From the NCBI GenBank assembly GCA_016709675.1, contig JADJMH010000005.1, positions 186,001-250,000 on the forward strand: DNA of 64,000 nucleotides, read 5' to 3'. The position numbers and the translations under genes are program-made. Positions 1 to 9,700 of the stretch are shown in pieces. The DNA is from Candidatus Accumulibacter proximus (lineage in GTDB: Bacteria; Pseudomonadota; Gammaproteobacteria; Burkholderiales; Rhodocyclaceae). Position 1 is the first letter of the stretch, and each line of letters starts with the position of its first letter. A model generated the notes under the pieces. The model saw only the letters and a program-made list of their open reading frames with translations. It was not told where the DNA came from and did no database searches.

Positions 1-311
1 GCCACAACCTCATCGTCCATCCCGGCAAGCGCGACCTGCCAGGGCTACTGAAGAAGATGGGGCGCGGCCTGCTGGTGACCGAACTGCTTGGTCAGGGCGT
101 CAATTACGTGACCGGGGACTATTCGCGGGGGGCTGCCGGCTACTGGGTCAACGGGGGCGAGATCGTCCACCCGGTGGAAGGAATCACGATTGCCGGCAAT
201 CTCCGTGACATGTTCAGGAACGTCGCGGCGGTCGGCAACGACGTTCTGATTCGCGGCTCGAAGCAGGTGGGTTCGATCCTCATCGAGCAGATGAAGGTCG
301 CCGGCGACTAG
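1..311 (+). CDS. pmbA: PmbA/TldE-type metalloprotease, C-terminal end (partial)
   Basis: This is the last ~102 codons of a gene that begins before the window; the reading frame starts at base 3 and stops at 311. The sequence matches the C-terminal end of the PmbA/TldE family: a GLLVTELLGQGVN stretch, then TGDYSRGAAGYWVNGG, then a glycine-rich end with VGNDV and GSILIEQM. PmbA pairs with TldD as a cytoplasmic peptidase that trims peptides such as microcin B17 precursors and helps degrade antitoxins. The gene is followed by a 166-base gap containing the promoter of the next gene. The family call is firm; the missing N-terminus prevents any comment on completeness. Confidence 0.9.
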   Translation, partial: HNLIVHPGKRDLPGLLKKMGRGLLVTELLGQGVNYVTGDYSRGAAGYWVNGGEIVHPVEGITIAGNLRDMFRNVAAVGNDVLIRGSKQVGSILIEQMKVAGD

Positions 312-404
312 GCGGGAAAGGCATGTAAGGCGGGGACGGATGCCTGCCGGGATCGCAGCTCTGCAATCCACTGCCCCTGGCTCAGCCATGGCGCGGGCAA
401 ATCC

Positions 405-435
405 TTGTTTCAGGCATGGGTGCTTTCGCTATAAT
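405..435 (+). promoter_or_regulatory. Sigma-70 promoter for the TRAP binding-protein gene
   Basis: A perfect TATAAT lies at 430-435. A TTGTTT at 405-410 is a plausible -35 box, although the 19-base spacer is a little long. Transcription would start near 442 and give a ~36-base leader before the GTG at 478, which is preceded by AGGAG at 466-470. Confidence 0.5.
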
Positions 436-477
436 CAGCGGGCAACTCGTCTACAACAACCCTATAGGAGACAAATT

Positions 478-1557
478 GTGGAAAGACGTTCGTTTCTGAA
501 GAATGCGGGTGTCGGTCTTGCTGCCGGCAGCGTGGCCATGCCCGCGATTGCCCAGAATGCCCCGACCATCAAGTGGCGTCTGGCGTCGAGCTTCCCGAAG
601 AGCCTGGATACCATCTACGGGGGAGCGGAAGTGATGGCCAAACGGGTGGCCGAAGCCACCGGCGGCAAGTTCCAGATCCAGGTCTTCGCCGGTGGGGAGA
701 TCGTCCCCGGGCCAGCGGTCTTCGACGCGGTCAAGGACGGTACGGTCGAAATGGGGCATACGGTTTCCTACTATTTTTTTGGCAAGGATCCGAGTTACGC
801 GCTGGAAACGGCGGTTCCCTTCGGCATGACCAACCGACAGATGGACGCCTGGATGCGTCACGGCAACGGCGGCAAACTGATGGCCGAGTTGTTCGGCAAG
901 TCGAATATCCTGGTCGTCCCCTGCGGCAACACCACGACGCAGATGGGCGGCTGGTATCGCAAGGAAATCAAGACGGTTGCCGACCTCAAGGGGCTGAAGA
1001 TCCGTATCGGCGGCTTCGCCGGGGCCGTGATCAGCAAGCTGGGCGCGGTGCCGCAGCAGATTCCGGGCGGCGACATCTATCCGGCGCTCGAGAAGGGCAC
1101 CATCGACGCCGCCGAATGGATCGGTCCCTACGATGACCAGAAGCTGGGTTTCAACAAGGTTGCCAAGTACTACTACTACCCTGGCTGGTGGGAGGGTGGC
1201 CCGCAGGTGTCGGCTTATGTCAATACCAAGAAATGGGCCGAACTGCCGAAGGAATACCAGACCATTCTCCAGCTCGCTTGCGCCGACGCACACGTCGACA
1301 TGGTCGCCAAGTACGATGCCAGGAACCCGACCGCGCTCAAGCAACTGGTTGGTTCGGGGACGCAGTTGAAACAGTTTCCGAAAGAGGTCATGGACGCCTG
1401 TTACAAGGCGGCGATGGAACTCTATGCGGAGACTTCGGCGAGCAATCCCACCTTCAAGAAGATTTACGACGACTACAAGAAGTTCATGGACGATCAGATC
1501 CTCTGGATGCGCGTTGCCGAAGGTTCTTACAACAACTACATGCACAGCAAGCGCTAG
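478..1557 (+). CDS. TRAP transporter solute-binding protein (DctP/TakP type), Tat-exported
   Basis: This is a 359-residue periplasmic binding protein of a TRAP (tripartite ATP-independent) uptake system. The GTG at 478 is chosen because AGGAG lies 7 bases upstream and because the protein then opens with MERRSFLKNAG, a twin-arginine (RRxFLK) signal followed by a hydrophobic stretch and an AIAQ cleavage site near residue 29. The mature part has DctP-family hallmarks such as VFDAVKDGTVEMG, the RIGG segment and YPALEKGTIDAAEWIGPYD. The aromatic-rich KYYYYPGWWEGG region resembles the TakP group, which binds 2-oxo acids or other carboxylates, so a carboxylate substrate is likely but unproven. The membrane subunits lie downstream on the opposite strand, an unusual convergent arrangement. 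Confidence 0.9.
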   Translation: MERRSFLKNAGVGLAAGSVAMPAIAQNAPTIKWRLASSFPKSLDTIYGGAEVMAKRVAEATGGKFQIQVFAGGEIVPGPAVFDAVKDGTVEMGHTVSYYFFGKDPSYALETAVPFGMTNRQMDAWMRHGNGGKLMAELFGKSNILVVPCGNTTTQMGGWYRKEIKTVADLKGLKIRIGGFAGAVISKLGAVPQQIPGGDIYPALEKGTIDAAEWIGPYDDQKLGFNKVAKYYYYPGWWEGGPQVSAYVNTKKWAELPKEYQTILQLACADAHVDMVAKYDARNPTALKQLVGSGTQLKQFPKEVMDACYKAAMELYAETSASNPTFKKIYDDYKKFMDDQILWMRVAEGSYNNYMHSKR

Positions 1558-1608
1558 GGATGTCTTGCAGGCGAGGCGGTTGTCAGTCCTGCCGCTTCGC
1601 TCAGTAAC

Positions 1609-1652
1609 GCAGGAAAGGGAACGGAGGCGCGAGCCTCCGTTCCCTTTCCTGC
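1609..1652. terminator. Bidirectional terminator between TRAP genes
   Basis: A perfect 20-base-pair inverted repeat (arms 1609-1628 and 1633-1652) with a GCGA tetraloop sits between the converging dctP and dctM genes. It lacks a long T-run but the stem is very stable and the position is exactly intergenic, so it probably terminates transcription from both sides. Confidence 0.8.
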
Positions 1653-1697
1653 TTGGTTGCCCGACGACGCCGATCGCCGGGGCACCCCCTTCTTCGG

Positions 1698-3197
1698 CTA
1701 CTTTGCCTGATCCTGCTTCATTGCGTCGCGGATGGCCTTGCTGGCGGAGTCTTCGGCGTCGGCGGGCGACTCTTTCGGGCCGTCCAGCCCCGCCGGCCGC
1801 GATGGCTCGCCGTAGTCGGAAGTCGGCATGTCGATCTGCACCGAATCGAGGTCGACCTTGGTGTCCTGATCGAGGCCGAAGGTCACCAGTTGCGGGAAGA
1901 AGATCAGGATCCCGACCATGATGATCTGGATGCAGACGAAGGGTATCGCCCCCCAGTAGATATCGGTTGTCTTGACCGAAGCCGGCGCCACCGAACGCAG
2001 GTAGAAGAGTGCGAAACCGAAGGGCGGGTGCATGAAAGAGGTCTGCATATTCACCGCCAGCAGCACCCCGAACCAGATCAGGTCGATGCCCAGCGCCTGC
2101 GCGACCGGCCCGAGCAGCGGCACGATGATGAACGACAGCTCGAAGAAATCGAGGAAGAAGGCGAGCAGGAAAACGAGAATGTTGACCACGATCAGGAAGC
2201 CGATCTCGCCGCCCGGCAGTCCGGTGAGCAGATGCTCGACCCATTTGTGGCCATCGACGCCGTAGAAGGTCAGCGAAAAAATCCGTGCTCCGACGAGGAT
2301 GAAAACGACGAAGGTCGTCAGCTTGGCGGTCGTTTCCATCGCCTGTTTCAACAGGCTCCAGGTCAGGCGCTTGCGTGCCATGGCCATGATCAGGGCGCCG
2401 GTCGCGCCCATCGCGCCCCCTTCTGTCGGCGTGGCGATGCCGAGGAAGATCGTGCCGAGGACGAGAAAGATCAGGAACAGCGGTGGCAGAAGCGTGGTGA
2501 GCACACGCATCAGCAGCTTGACGCCGTGTAGCGTTCTTGCTTCGGCCGGCAGCGCCGGCGCCCAGCGCGGCTTGACGATGGCGACCAGAATCACGTAGCC
2601 GACGTAGAAAGCGGTCAGCGTCAGGCCCGGCAGGAAGGCGCCCTTGTACATGTCGCCAACCGATTTGCCGAGCTGGTCGGCCATGATGATCAGCACCAGC
2701 GACGGCGGAATGATCTGCGCCAGCGTTCCGGAAGCGGCGATGACGCCGGTGGCGAGTTTGGTGTCGTAGCCGTAGCGCAGCATGATCGGCAGCGAGATCA
2801 GGCCCATCGAAATCACCGAGGCGGCGACGACGCCGGTCGTCGCGGCGAGCAGTGCGCCGACGAAAATCACCGCCAAGGCCAGGCCACCGCGCAGCGGCCC
2901 GAAAAGCTGGCCAATTGTGTCGAGCAGATCTTCGGCCATGCCCGATCTCTCGAGGATCAGACCCATGAAGGTGAAGAAGGGAATGGCCAGCAGCGTGTCG
3001 TTGTTCATGATGCCGAAAATGCGGTCCGGCAGGGCCTGGAACAGTTGTGGTCCGAGCAGCCCGAGTTCGATGCCGATCAGGGCGAAGAAGATGCCATTTG
3101 CCGCCAGCGCGAAGGACACCGGGAAACCGACGAGCAGAAAGAGGACCATCGAAACGAAGATGATCGGCGCCATGTTGGCGATCAGGAACTCGGTCAT
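1698..3197 (-). CDS. dctM: TRAP transporter large permease (DctM)
   Basis: This is a 499-residue integral membrane protein with about a dozen hydrophobic segments, belonging to the DctM family that drives solute uptake with an ion gradient. Recognisable segments include FLLVGFPVSFALAANG near the N-terminus, IPFFTFMGLILERSG, GATTGVVAASV-like glycine turns, and TPTEGGAMGATGAL. The ATG at 3197 shares one base with the stop of the small permease gene (TGATG), which indicates translational coupling. A hydrophilic tail of about 45 residues rich in D, S and K follows the last helix; such tails are not needed for transport. Its partner binding protein is encoded convergently. Confidence 0.93.
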   Translation of the reverse strand: MTEFLIANMAPIIFVSMVLFLLVGFPVSFALAANGIFFALIGIELGLLGPQLFQALPDRIFGIMNNDTLLAIPFFTFMGLILERSGMAEDLLDTIGQLFGPLRGGLALAVIFVGALLAATTGVVAASVISMGLISLPIMLRYGYDTKLATGVIAASGTLAQIIPPSLVLIIMADQLGKSVGDMYKGAFLPGLTLTAFYVGYVILVAIVKPRWAPALPAEARTLHGVKLLMRVLTTLLPPLFLIFLVLGTIFLGIATPTEGGAMGATGALIMAMARKRLTWSLLKQAMETTAKLTTFVVFILVGARIFSLTFYGVDGHKWVEHLLTGLPGGEIGFLIVVNILVFLLAFFLDFFELSFIIVPLLGPVAQALGIDLIWFGVLLAVNMQTSFMHPPFGFALFYLRSVAPASVKTTDIYWGAIPFVCIQIIMVGILIFFPQLVTFGLDQDTKVDLDSVQIDMPTSDYGEPSRPAGLDGPKESPADAEDSASKAIRDAMKQDQAK

Positions 3198-3784
3198 CAC
3201 AATTCTCCCTTCTGGGCCCTGATGGCCAGCGCCAGTTCTTCTTCGGGTGTCGGCTTGTGCGCCTTTTCGGTCGGGTCGGGACACCTGCCCTGGAGAAAGC
3301 CGATCCGCTTGATCAGTTCCGAGATGCCCTGGATCACGAGCAGGAAGAAGCCGATCGGCACCAGCAGCCGCACTGGCCATAGCGCCAAACCGCCGGCGTT
3401 GCTCGACTGTTCGTTGTTGTGCAGCGCGAGGAGGAAGATCGGCCACGACAGGTACATCACGGCAATCGCCATCGGCAGCAGGAAGAAAAGGATGCCGAAG
3501 ATATCGATCCAGGCCTGCGCACGCTTCGAGAGCCGACCGGCAATCAGGTCGATGCGCACATGTTCGTTGCGCATCAGCGTGTAGCCGGCACCAAAGAGGA
3601 ATATCGCCGAAAACAGGTACCACTGAATTTCGAGAAAGGCGTTCGAACTGTAGTTGATCGTATAGCGCATGATCGCGTTGCCGGCGCCGATCAGCGTGAC
3701 GACCAGCACGAGCCAGATGATGCTCTTGCCGACCAGCTCGGTGAGCCTGTCGATCAGGCCTGAAAGCTTGAGTAAACCGTTCAC
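3197..3784 (-). CDS. dctQ: TRAP transporter small permease (DctQ)
   Basis: This is a 195-residue, four-helix DctQ-type subunit. It contains the family pattern SSNAFLEIQWYLFSAIFLFG followed by YTLMRNEHVRIDL. The GTG at 3784 is preferred because GGAGGG lies 7 bases upstream; longer ATG starts at 3799 and 3883 have no comparable ribosome site and add a charged extension before the first helix. The gene heads a two-gene operon with dctM. The C-terminus is hydrophilic and ends inside the cell. Confidence 0.9.
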   Translation of the reverse strand: MNGLLKLSGLIDRLTELVGKSIIWLVLVVTLIGAGNAIMRYTINYSSNAFLEIQWYLFSAIFLFGAGYTLMRNEHVRIDLIAGRLSKRAQAWIDIFGILFFLLPMAIAVMYLSWPIFLLALHNNEQSSNAGGLALWPVRLLVPIGFFLLVIQGISELIKRIGFLQGRCPDPTEKAHKPTPEEELALAIRAQKGEL

Positions 3785-4181
3785 GGGATATCCCTCCATA
3801 GACAACCGAAAACCTGCCCCTCCTGGACCCGATCGCTCGCGCTTTGCCTCATTGTCGGGCAATTTCATCAGGCCGTCCTGCAAAACGGATCACGCGTACG
3901 GCTTGTGGTGTATGCAGAGATTTTGATTATGGCACACCTTTATCTATGCGAGCGCGATTCGACGATCCGCAAGCGGTTAGCCATGAAATGGTAAATCGTC
4001 TTCTAATCAGTGACGTAAATAAGCAGCAGTGATAGATTTGCGGGCTTGCCAGTTATTTTCAGACTGGCCGGGCAAAACGGCGGTGTGGCGTGCCCCGGTG
4101 CCGGGCAGGCCGAAAGGGCCAGGGTTTGAGGCAGCGCTATGAATCGGGGATCCCGGAGACCACCCTGAAAGGGAAAGCCAC
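3785..4181. other. Divergent intergenic region
   Basis: These 397 bases separate dctQ (-) from the CBS/nucleotidyltransferase gene (+). The stretch around 3915-3960 is noticeably AT-rich against the surroundings and is the likely promoter area for both sides, but no box pair is clear enough to call. No credible coding frame was seen. Confidence 0.5.
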
Positions 4182-6038
4182 GTGCATGACGAACTGGCCG
4201 AGATACGCGATTTCCTTGCGCATTGTCCGCCCTTCGATGGCCTCGATACGGCCAGCCTGACCGCGTTGACCAGGCATTTCGTGATTCGCTATCTGCGGCG
4301 CGGCGCGGCCTTCCCGCCAGACGGAAGTGGTTGCCTGTGGCTGCTCCGCCAGGGGGCCATCGAGTTGCGTACCGCCGACGGACAACTCGCCCGACGGATG
4401 GCCGAGGGCGACGTTCATGATGCGGCCTGCCTGCCCGACTCGCTCGAGGGGCAATGGAGCGGACACGCTGTCGAGGACTCGCTGCTCTATGGTCTGCCGC
4501 AGGCTGACCTGGAAAAGCTCTGGGAGGACCACCCGGAACTGCGGCAGCAGGCGCTGCACGATCTCGGACAGCGCCTGCGTCGGGCCCAGCGCCGTACGGG
4601 CTCGGCGATTGAACGGGACCTCGGCAGCCTGCCGCTCGCCACCCTCATCGCTCGCGCGCCAGTCTGCGCCAGGTCTACCGAGACGATTCGCGAGGCCGCC
4701 ATGCGGATGACACGGGAGCGCGTTTCAGCCCTGCTGGTGGTCGACGAAGGGCGACTCTGCGGCATCGTCACCGACCGCGACCTGCGCAGCCGCTGCCTTG
4801 CCGCCGGTCTGCCCGAGAACACGTCACTGTCCGCGATCATGACCGCCAGCCCGTTCACCCTGCCGCCCGATGCGCCCGGCTTCGAAGCCGTGCTGGCGAT
4901 GACCCGCCGAGGCATTCATCATCTGCCGGTCGTTGAACACGGGCGACTGCATGGCCTGGTCAGCAGCACCGACCTGCTGCGTGCCCAGGGCGTCAGCAGC
5001 GTTCATCTGGCCGACCGCATTCGTCGCGCCGGCGACCTGGCCGAACTGGTGGGGCATGCGGCCGAACTACCCGAACTCTGGATCAACCTCGCGCGACGCA
5101 GCGAAACGACACCGGTTCTCGGGCGAATCGTGTCCGGCATCGCCGACGCGCTGACCGGCCGCCTGCTCACCCTGGCCGAAACGCGTCGTGGTCCGCCGCC
5201 CGTGCCATACGCCTGGATCGCCTATGGCTCGCAGGGGCGCCACGAGCTGACGCTGAACTCGGATCAGGACAATGCCCTGATCCTTGCCGATGGCTTCGAC
5301 GCCAGCCATCATGGGGCCTATTTCGCCCAGCTTGCGCGCGACGTTTGCGATGGCCTCGCCGCCTGCGGCTTGATGCATTGCCCTGGTGAGATGATGGCCA
5401 GCAATCCGCGCTGGCGCCAGCCGTTGGCCGGCTGGAGCAGGCTGTTCAGCGACTGGATCGAACACACCGACCGGCAGAAGGCGCGCCTTGCTTCCAATCT
5501 GTTCGATTTCCGGGTCGTGCACGGGGACGAGCAGCTGGGCCGCCCCCTGCGCCGACAGATCGCCCGCAACTGCCCGCGGCACGATACCCTGTTCGTCCAT
5601 CTGGTGGCCAACGCCTGTTCCACCCCGCCGCCGCTGGGCTTTTTCCGTCAGCTGGTGGTGATCCGCGAAGGCGAACACGAAGGCGACCTTGACATCAAGC
5701 GCCATGGCCTGCTGCCGATTGTCGACCTGGCGCGCATCCATGCCCTCGCGGCCGGGGTTCGTGAAACCGGTACCCTGCCCCGGTTGCGCGCTGCGGCTGC
5801 CGGCAAGCTGTTGAGCCGGGACGGGGCCGAGACACTGGGCGCCGCCTTCGAATTTCTGCTCGCGTTGCGTACCCGTCATCAGAAGGAGCAACTGAGCCGG
5901 GGTCTGCGGGCAGACAACTTTCTCGCCCCGGCGACCTTGAGCGCAGGCGACAGGCAGTCTCTGCGCGACGTCTTTCTGGCTATCGCGAGGCAGCAGAAGG
6001 CCCTGCAGCTGGCCTTCCCGCACCCCCCCGCCAGATGA
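4182..6038 (+). CDS. Putative nucleotidyltransferase with cNMP-like, CBS and DUF294 domains
   Basis: This 618-residue cytoplasmic protein has three parts. Residues ~15-115 resemble a cyclic-nucleotide-binding fold, residues ~150-270 hold a CBS pair (ERVSALLVVDEGRLCGIVTDRD and HHLPVVEHGRLHGLVSSTDL), and residues ~300-610 form the DUF294 GlnD-like nucleotidyltransferase and its C-terminal domain. The transferase motif is YGSQGRHELTLNSDQD, with the GS and DxD metal residues intact. GTG at 4182 is the start, with GAAAGGGA a few bases upstream. Homologues are typically paired with a DEDDh exonuclease gene, as here, where the two genes overlap by 4 bases. The family is thought to regulate transport or signalling through nucleotidylation; the target is unknown. 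Confidence 0.85.
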   Translation: MHDELAEIRDFLAHCPPFDGLDTASLTALTRHFVIRYLRRGAAFPPDGSGCLWLLRQGAIELRTADGQLARRMAEGDVHDAACLPDSLEGQWSGHAVEDSLLYGLPQADLEKLWEDHPELRQQALHDLGQRLRRAQRRTGSAIERDLGSLPLATLIARAPVCARSTETIREAAMRMTRERVSALLVVDEGRLCGIVTDRDLRSRCLAAGLPENTSLSAIMTASPFTLPPDAPGFEAVLAMTRRGIHHLPVVEHGRLHGLVSSTDLLRAQGVSSVHLADRIRRAGDLAELVGHAAELPELWINLARRSETTPVLGRIVSGIADALTGRLLTLAETRRGPPPVPYAWIAYGSQGRHELTLNSDQDNALILADGFDASHHGAYFAQLARDVCDGLAACGLMHCPGEMMASNPRWRQPLAGWSRLFSDWIEHTDRQKARLASNLFDFRVVHGDEQLGRPLRRQIARNCPRHDTLFVHLVANACSTPPPLGFFRQLVVIREGEHEGDLDIKRHGLLPIVDLARIHALAAGVRETGTLPRLRAAAAGKLLSRDGAETLGAAFEFLLALRTRHQKEQLSRGLRADNFLAPATLSAGDRQSLRDVFLAIARQQKALQLAFPHPPAR

Positions 6039-6739
6039 GCTGGTCTGCTTTCCTGGCGGCTCACCTGCGGCTTTCCTGGCGCCGCCGATGGCAGGCGCGC
6101 CGATTGCACGGGCGGGCCGCGGCTGCCCCCTTGTTGGCCCAGCTCAGCGCGCCGCTGGCGGATCGCAGGCAGGACTGGCGGTCCGCCCGCTATCTCGCAC
6201 TCGATCTCGAAACCACGGGTGGCGATGCGCAACGCGACGACATCCTGAGCTTCGGCTGGGTCTGCCTGGAAGGCCCGGAGATTCGCCTCGACAGCGCGCG
6301 GCATCGCCTGGTCCTGCCGCGCCGGGCGCTGAACGAAGCCAGCGTCACCATCCACCGCATCACCGACGATCGGGCGGCGGCAGGTGAAAAGCTGCGCAGC
6401 GTGCTGACGGACTTCCTGGCCGAGCTGGAGGACCGCGTGCTGATTGCCCATTACACTCCCACCGAGCTGGGTTTCATCGACGCCGCCTGCCGGGCCTGCT
6501 TTGGCGGCGCCTTTCTGCCGCTGGTCATCGATACCCTCGACCTTGGCCGGCGCGTCTGCGCCGGCCAAGCCCCGGGCAGCCTCCGCCTGCCGGCACTGCG
6601 TGCCCGCTATCACCTCCCGCGCTACGCGATGCATCACGCACTTTCGGATGCGCTGGCCGCTGCCGAACTCTTTCTCGCCGAAGCCGAAGCGTTGTCCGCC
6701 CGCGGTCGGCGGACGCTCGGGGATCTCCTGCTAGAGTGA
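6035..6739 (+). CDS. 3'-5' exonuclease, DnaQ/DEDDh type
   Basis: This 234-residue protein carries the proofreading exonuclease signature of DNA polymerase III epsilon: ALDLETTG at residues ~54-61 (the D-x-E pair), an IHRITDD segment, IAHYTPTELGF (middle Asp position replaced by context typical of this subgroup) and HHALSDALAAAELF with the catalytic H and D. It overlaps the upstream nucleotidyltransferase gene by 4 bases (ATGA), so the two are co-translated. It converges on the RND efflux gene with only 4 bases between stop codons. It is an accessory DnaQ-like enzyme rather than the replicative subunit, judging by its partner. Confidence 0.85.
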   Translation: MSWSAFLAAHLRLSWRRRWQARRLHGRAAAAPLLAQLSAPLADRRQDWRSARYLALDLETTGGDAQRDDILSFGWVCLEGPEIRLDSARHRLVLPRRALNEASVTIHRITDDRAAAGEKLRSVLTDFLAELEDRVLIAHYTPTELGFIDAACRACFGGAFLPLVIDTLDLGRRVCAGQAPGSLRLPALRARYHLPRYAMHHALSDALAAAELFLAEAEALSARGRRTLGDLLLE

Positions 6740-6743
6740 AGGC

Positions 6744-9700
6744 TCAGCCGCTGGTCGGCAGGCCGGTCGGCGCTTGCCCGTCAGGCTTCACCCGATACCA
6801 GGCAGCATAGAGCGCCGGCAGGAAAAGCAGCGTCAGCAGCGTCGCGACGACCAGCCCACCCATGATCGCCACCGCCATCGGTCCCCAGAAGACGCTGCGC
6901 GTGAGCGGAATCATCGCCAGGATTGCCGCCGCGGCAGTCAGCATGATCGGCCGGAAACGGCGGACGGTCGAGCCGACGACTGCTTCCCAGGCGGGTTTGC
7001 CGGCTTTTTCGTCCTGCTCGATCTGGTCGACGAGGATGACCGAGTTGCGCATGATCATCCCCGACAGCGCGATGACGCCAAGGTTGGCGACGAAGCCGAA
7101 AGGCACGTCGAAGAGCAGCAGTGCCAGGGCGACGCCGATCAGCCCGAGCGGCGCCGTCAGCAGCACCAGCAGCATGCGGCCGACGCTCTGCAACTGGATC
7201 ATCAGCAGGGTGATCACGCTGACCAGCATCAGCGGCATCACCGCCTTGATCGAATTCTCGCCCTTGGCCGATTCCTCGGTGGCGCCGCCGGCCTCAATGC
7301 GAAAACCGGGCGGCAGCCGCGCGCGCAGCGGATCGAGTTGCGGGTCGATCTGCGCCGTGACAGCGGGCGCCTGCATGCCGTCACGGATATCGGCGCGAAC
7401 GGTCACCGTTGGCAGCCGGTTGCGACGGGCGATCACGGGTTCTTCCAGTTCGTAGCTGATCTTCGCCAGTTGCGCCAGCGGCACGTAGCGTCCGCTGGCG
7501 GTGTGGATGTTGATGTCGGCCAGCGCCGAGATGCGCGCGCGCTCGTCGCCGGCAGCGCGAGCAACGACGTCGATCAACTGGTCACCCTCGCGCATCTGGG
7601 TGACGGCGACGCCATTGAGCATCGAATTGAGAAAAGCCGAGAGCTCCTGCGAGCTGATGCCGAGCGCGCGTGCGCGGTCCTGGTCGATGTCGATGCGGAT
7701 TGCCTTGCTCAGCTCGTTCCAGTCGAAGTTGACCTCCTTGAGGTAGGGATGGGTGCGCATCACTGCCGCGACTTCGGCCGCAACCCGCCGCAGTTCGCCG
7801 AGGTCCTCGCCGGAAACGCGGAAGAGCACCGGAAAACCGACCGGCGGCCCGTTCTCGAGGCGCAGCACGCGTGTCCGCAGCTCGCTCCACTCGCCGCCGC
7901 TGTCGGCAAAGCGTTGCTCGAGGTGGCGCTTGAGATCCTCGCGTGCGGCAACGTCCTGTGTCGTGATGACGAACTGTGCGAAGCCGTCGTTGAACAGTTG
8001 CTGGTCGAGCGGCAGATAGAAGCGCGGGCTGCCGTTGCCAAGATAGCTGGCGTAATACCGGATCAATCGCTTGATTTCCGGCTCGCCGAGCAGCGCTTCG
8101 ACCTTTTTCGCCTGCGCTTCGGTTGCCTTCAGCGACGAGCCGTTGGCCAGCCACAGGTCGACCAGGAGTTCGGGCCGACTCGCTGCCGGGAAGAACTGCT
8201 TCTGCACCCCCAGCGCCAGTCCCGCCAGCGACGCGGCAAAGGCGATCAATGTTGCTGCGATGACCAGCCAGCGGTAGCGCAAGGACCATTCGACGGTTGC
8301 CCGGACCCGGCGGTAGAAGCGGGTGTCGTACGGGTCTGCGCCGTGCTGCTGCGCCTTGCGTTGCAGCTTTTCGGCGTCGAGCAGCAGGTAGCCGAGGTAA
8401 GGAGTGAACAGCACCGCAACCACCCAGGAAACCAGCAGCGCGATGCTGACCACCGCGAAAATCGAAAAGGTATACTCGCCAGCGCCCGACTTGGCGAGAC
8501 CCACCGGCATGAAGCCGACGGCGGTGATCAGCGTCCCGGTGAGCATCGGGAAGGCCGTCGAGGTGTAGGCAAAGGTCGCGGCACGGAAGCGGTCCCAGCC
8601 CTGTTCCATCTTCACGACCATCATCTCGACGGCGATGATCGCATCGTCTACCAGCAGGCCGAGCGAGATCACCAGCGCACCGAGCGAAATACGCTGCAGA
8701 TCGATGCCGAAGGCGTACATCAGGAGAAAGGTGATGGCCAGTACGAGGGGGATCGACAGTGCGACGACGGCGCCGGTGCGCAGGCCGAGACTGATGAACG
8801 ACACCGCGAGGACGATCAGTACCGCCTCGGCCAGCGACGACATGAACAGGTTCATCGACTGGCGAACGATTTGCGGCTGGTCGGCCACGACATGCAGGTC
8901 GATTCCCAGCGGCAGCTGCTGTTGCAGCCGCCTGGTTTCGACGTGCAGCTGCTCGCCGAGCCGGATCACGTCGCCGCCCCTGTTCATGGCAATGCCAATA
9001 CCGATCGCGTCCTGCCCCTGGACGCGCATGCGCGGCGTCGGCGGGTCGGCGAAACCACGCTCGACGCTGGCAATGTCGCCCAGGCGGAACAGGCGCCCAC
9101 CCGCCGTGATGCCGATCTCGCGGATATGCGCCAGCGACTCGAAGTCACCCGAGACGCGAATCCGCACCCGGTCGGACGGCGTCTCGTAGAAGCCAGCCGG
9201 GCTCATCGCATTCTGCTTCTGCAGCGCGTCGAGGATTGCCAGCGGGTTGAGGCCCAGCGTCGCCAGTTTGGCGTGCGACACCTCGATATAGACCTTCTCG
9301 TCCTGAACGCCGAAGAGCTCGATCTTCTTGACGTCCGGCAACTGGCGCAGCTCGCGGCCGATGCGATCGGCTTCGCGGCGCAGCGCGGCGAGGTCGAAGC
9401 CATCGCCGGTCAGCGCGTAGATGGTGATGAAGGTGTCGCCGAACTCGTCGTTGATGAAGGGCCCGAGCACGCCCTGTGGCAGCGTATGGCGCATGTCGCC
9501 GATCTTCTTGCGCACCTGGTACCAGGTCTCGGGTACGACCGTCTTCGGCGTGTAGTCCTTGAGCAGTACAGTGATCAGCGATTCGCCGGGGCGAGTCTGC
9601 GAGCGCAGCACGTCGACCCAAGGCACCTCCTGCAGGCGGCGTTCGATGCGTTCGGTGACCTGCAGCTGCACCTCCGGTGCCGTTGCGCCTGGCCACAAGG

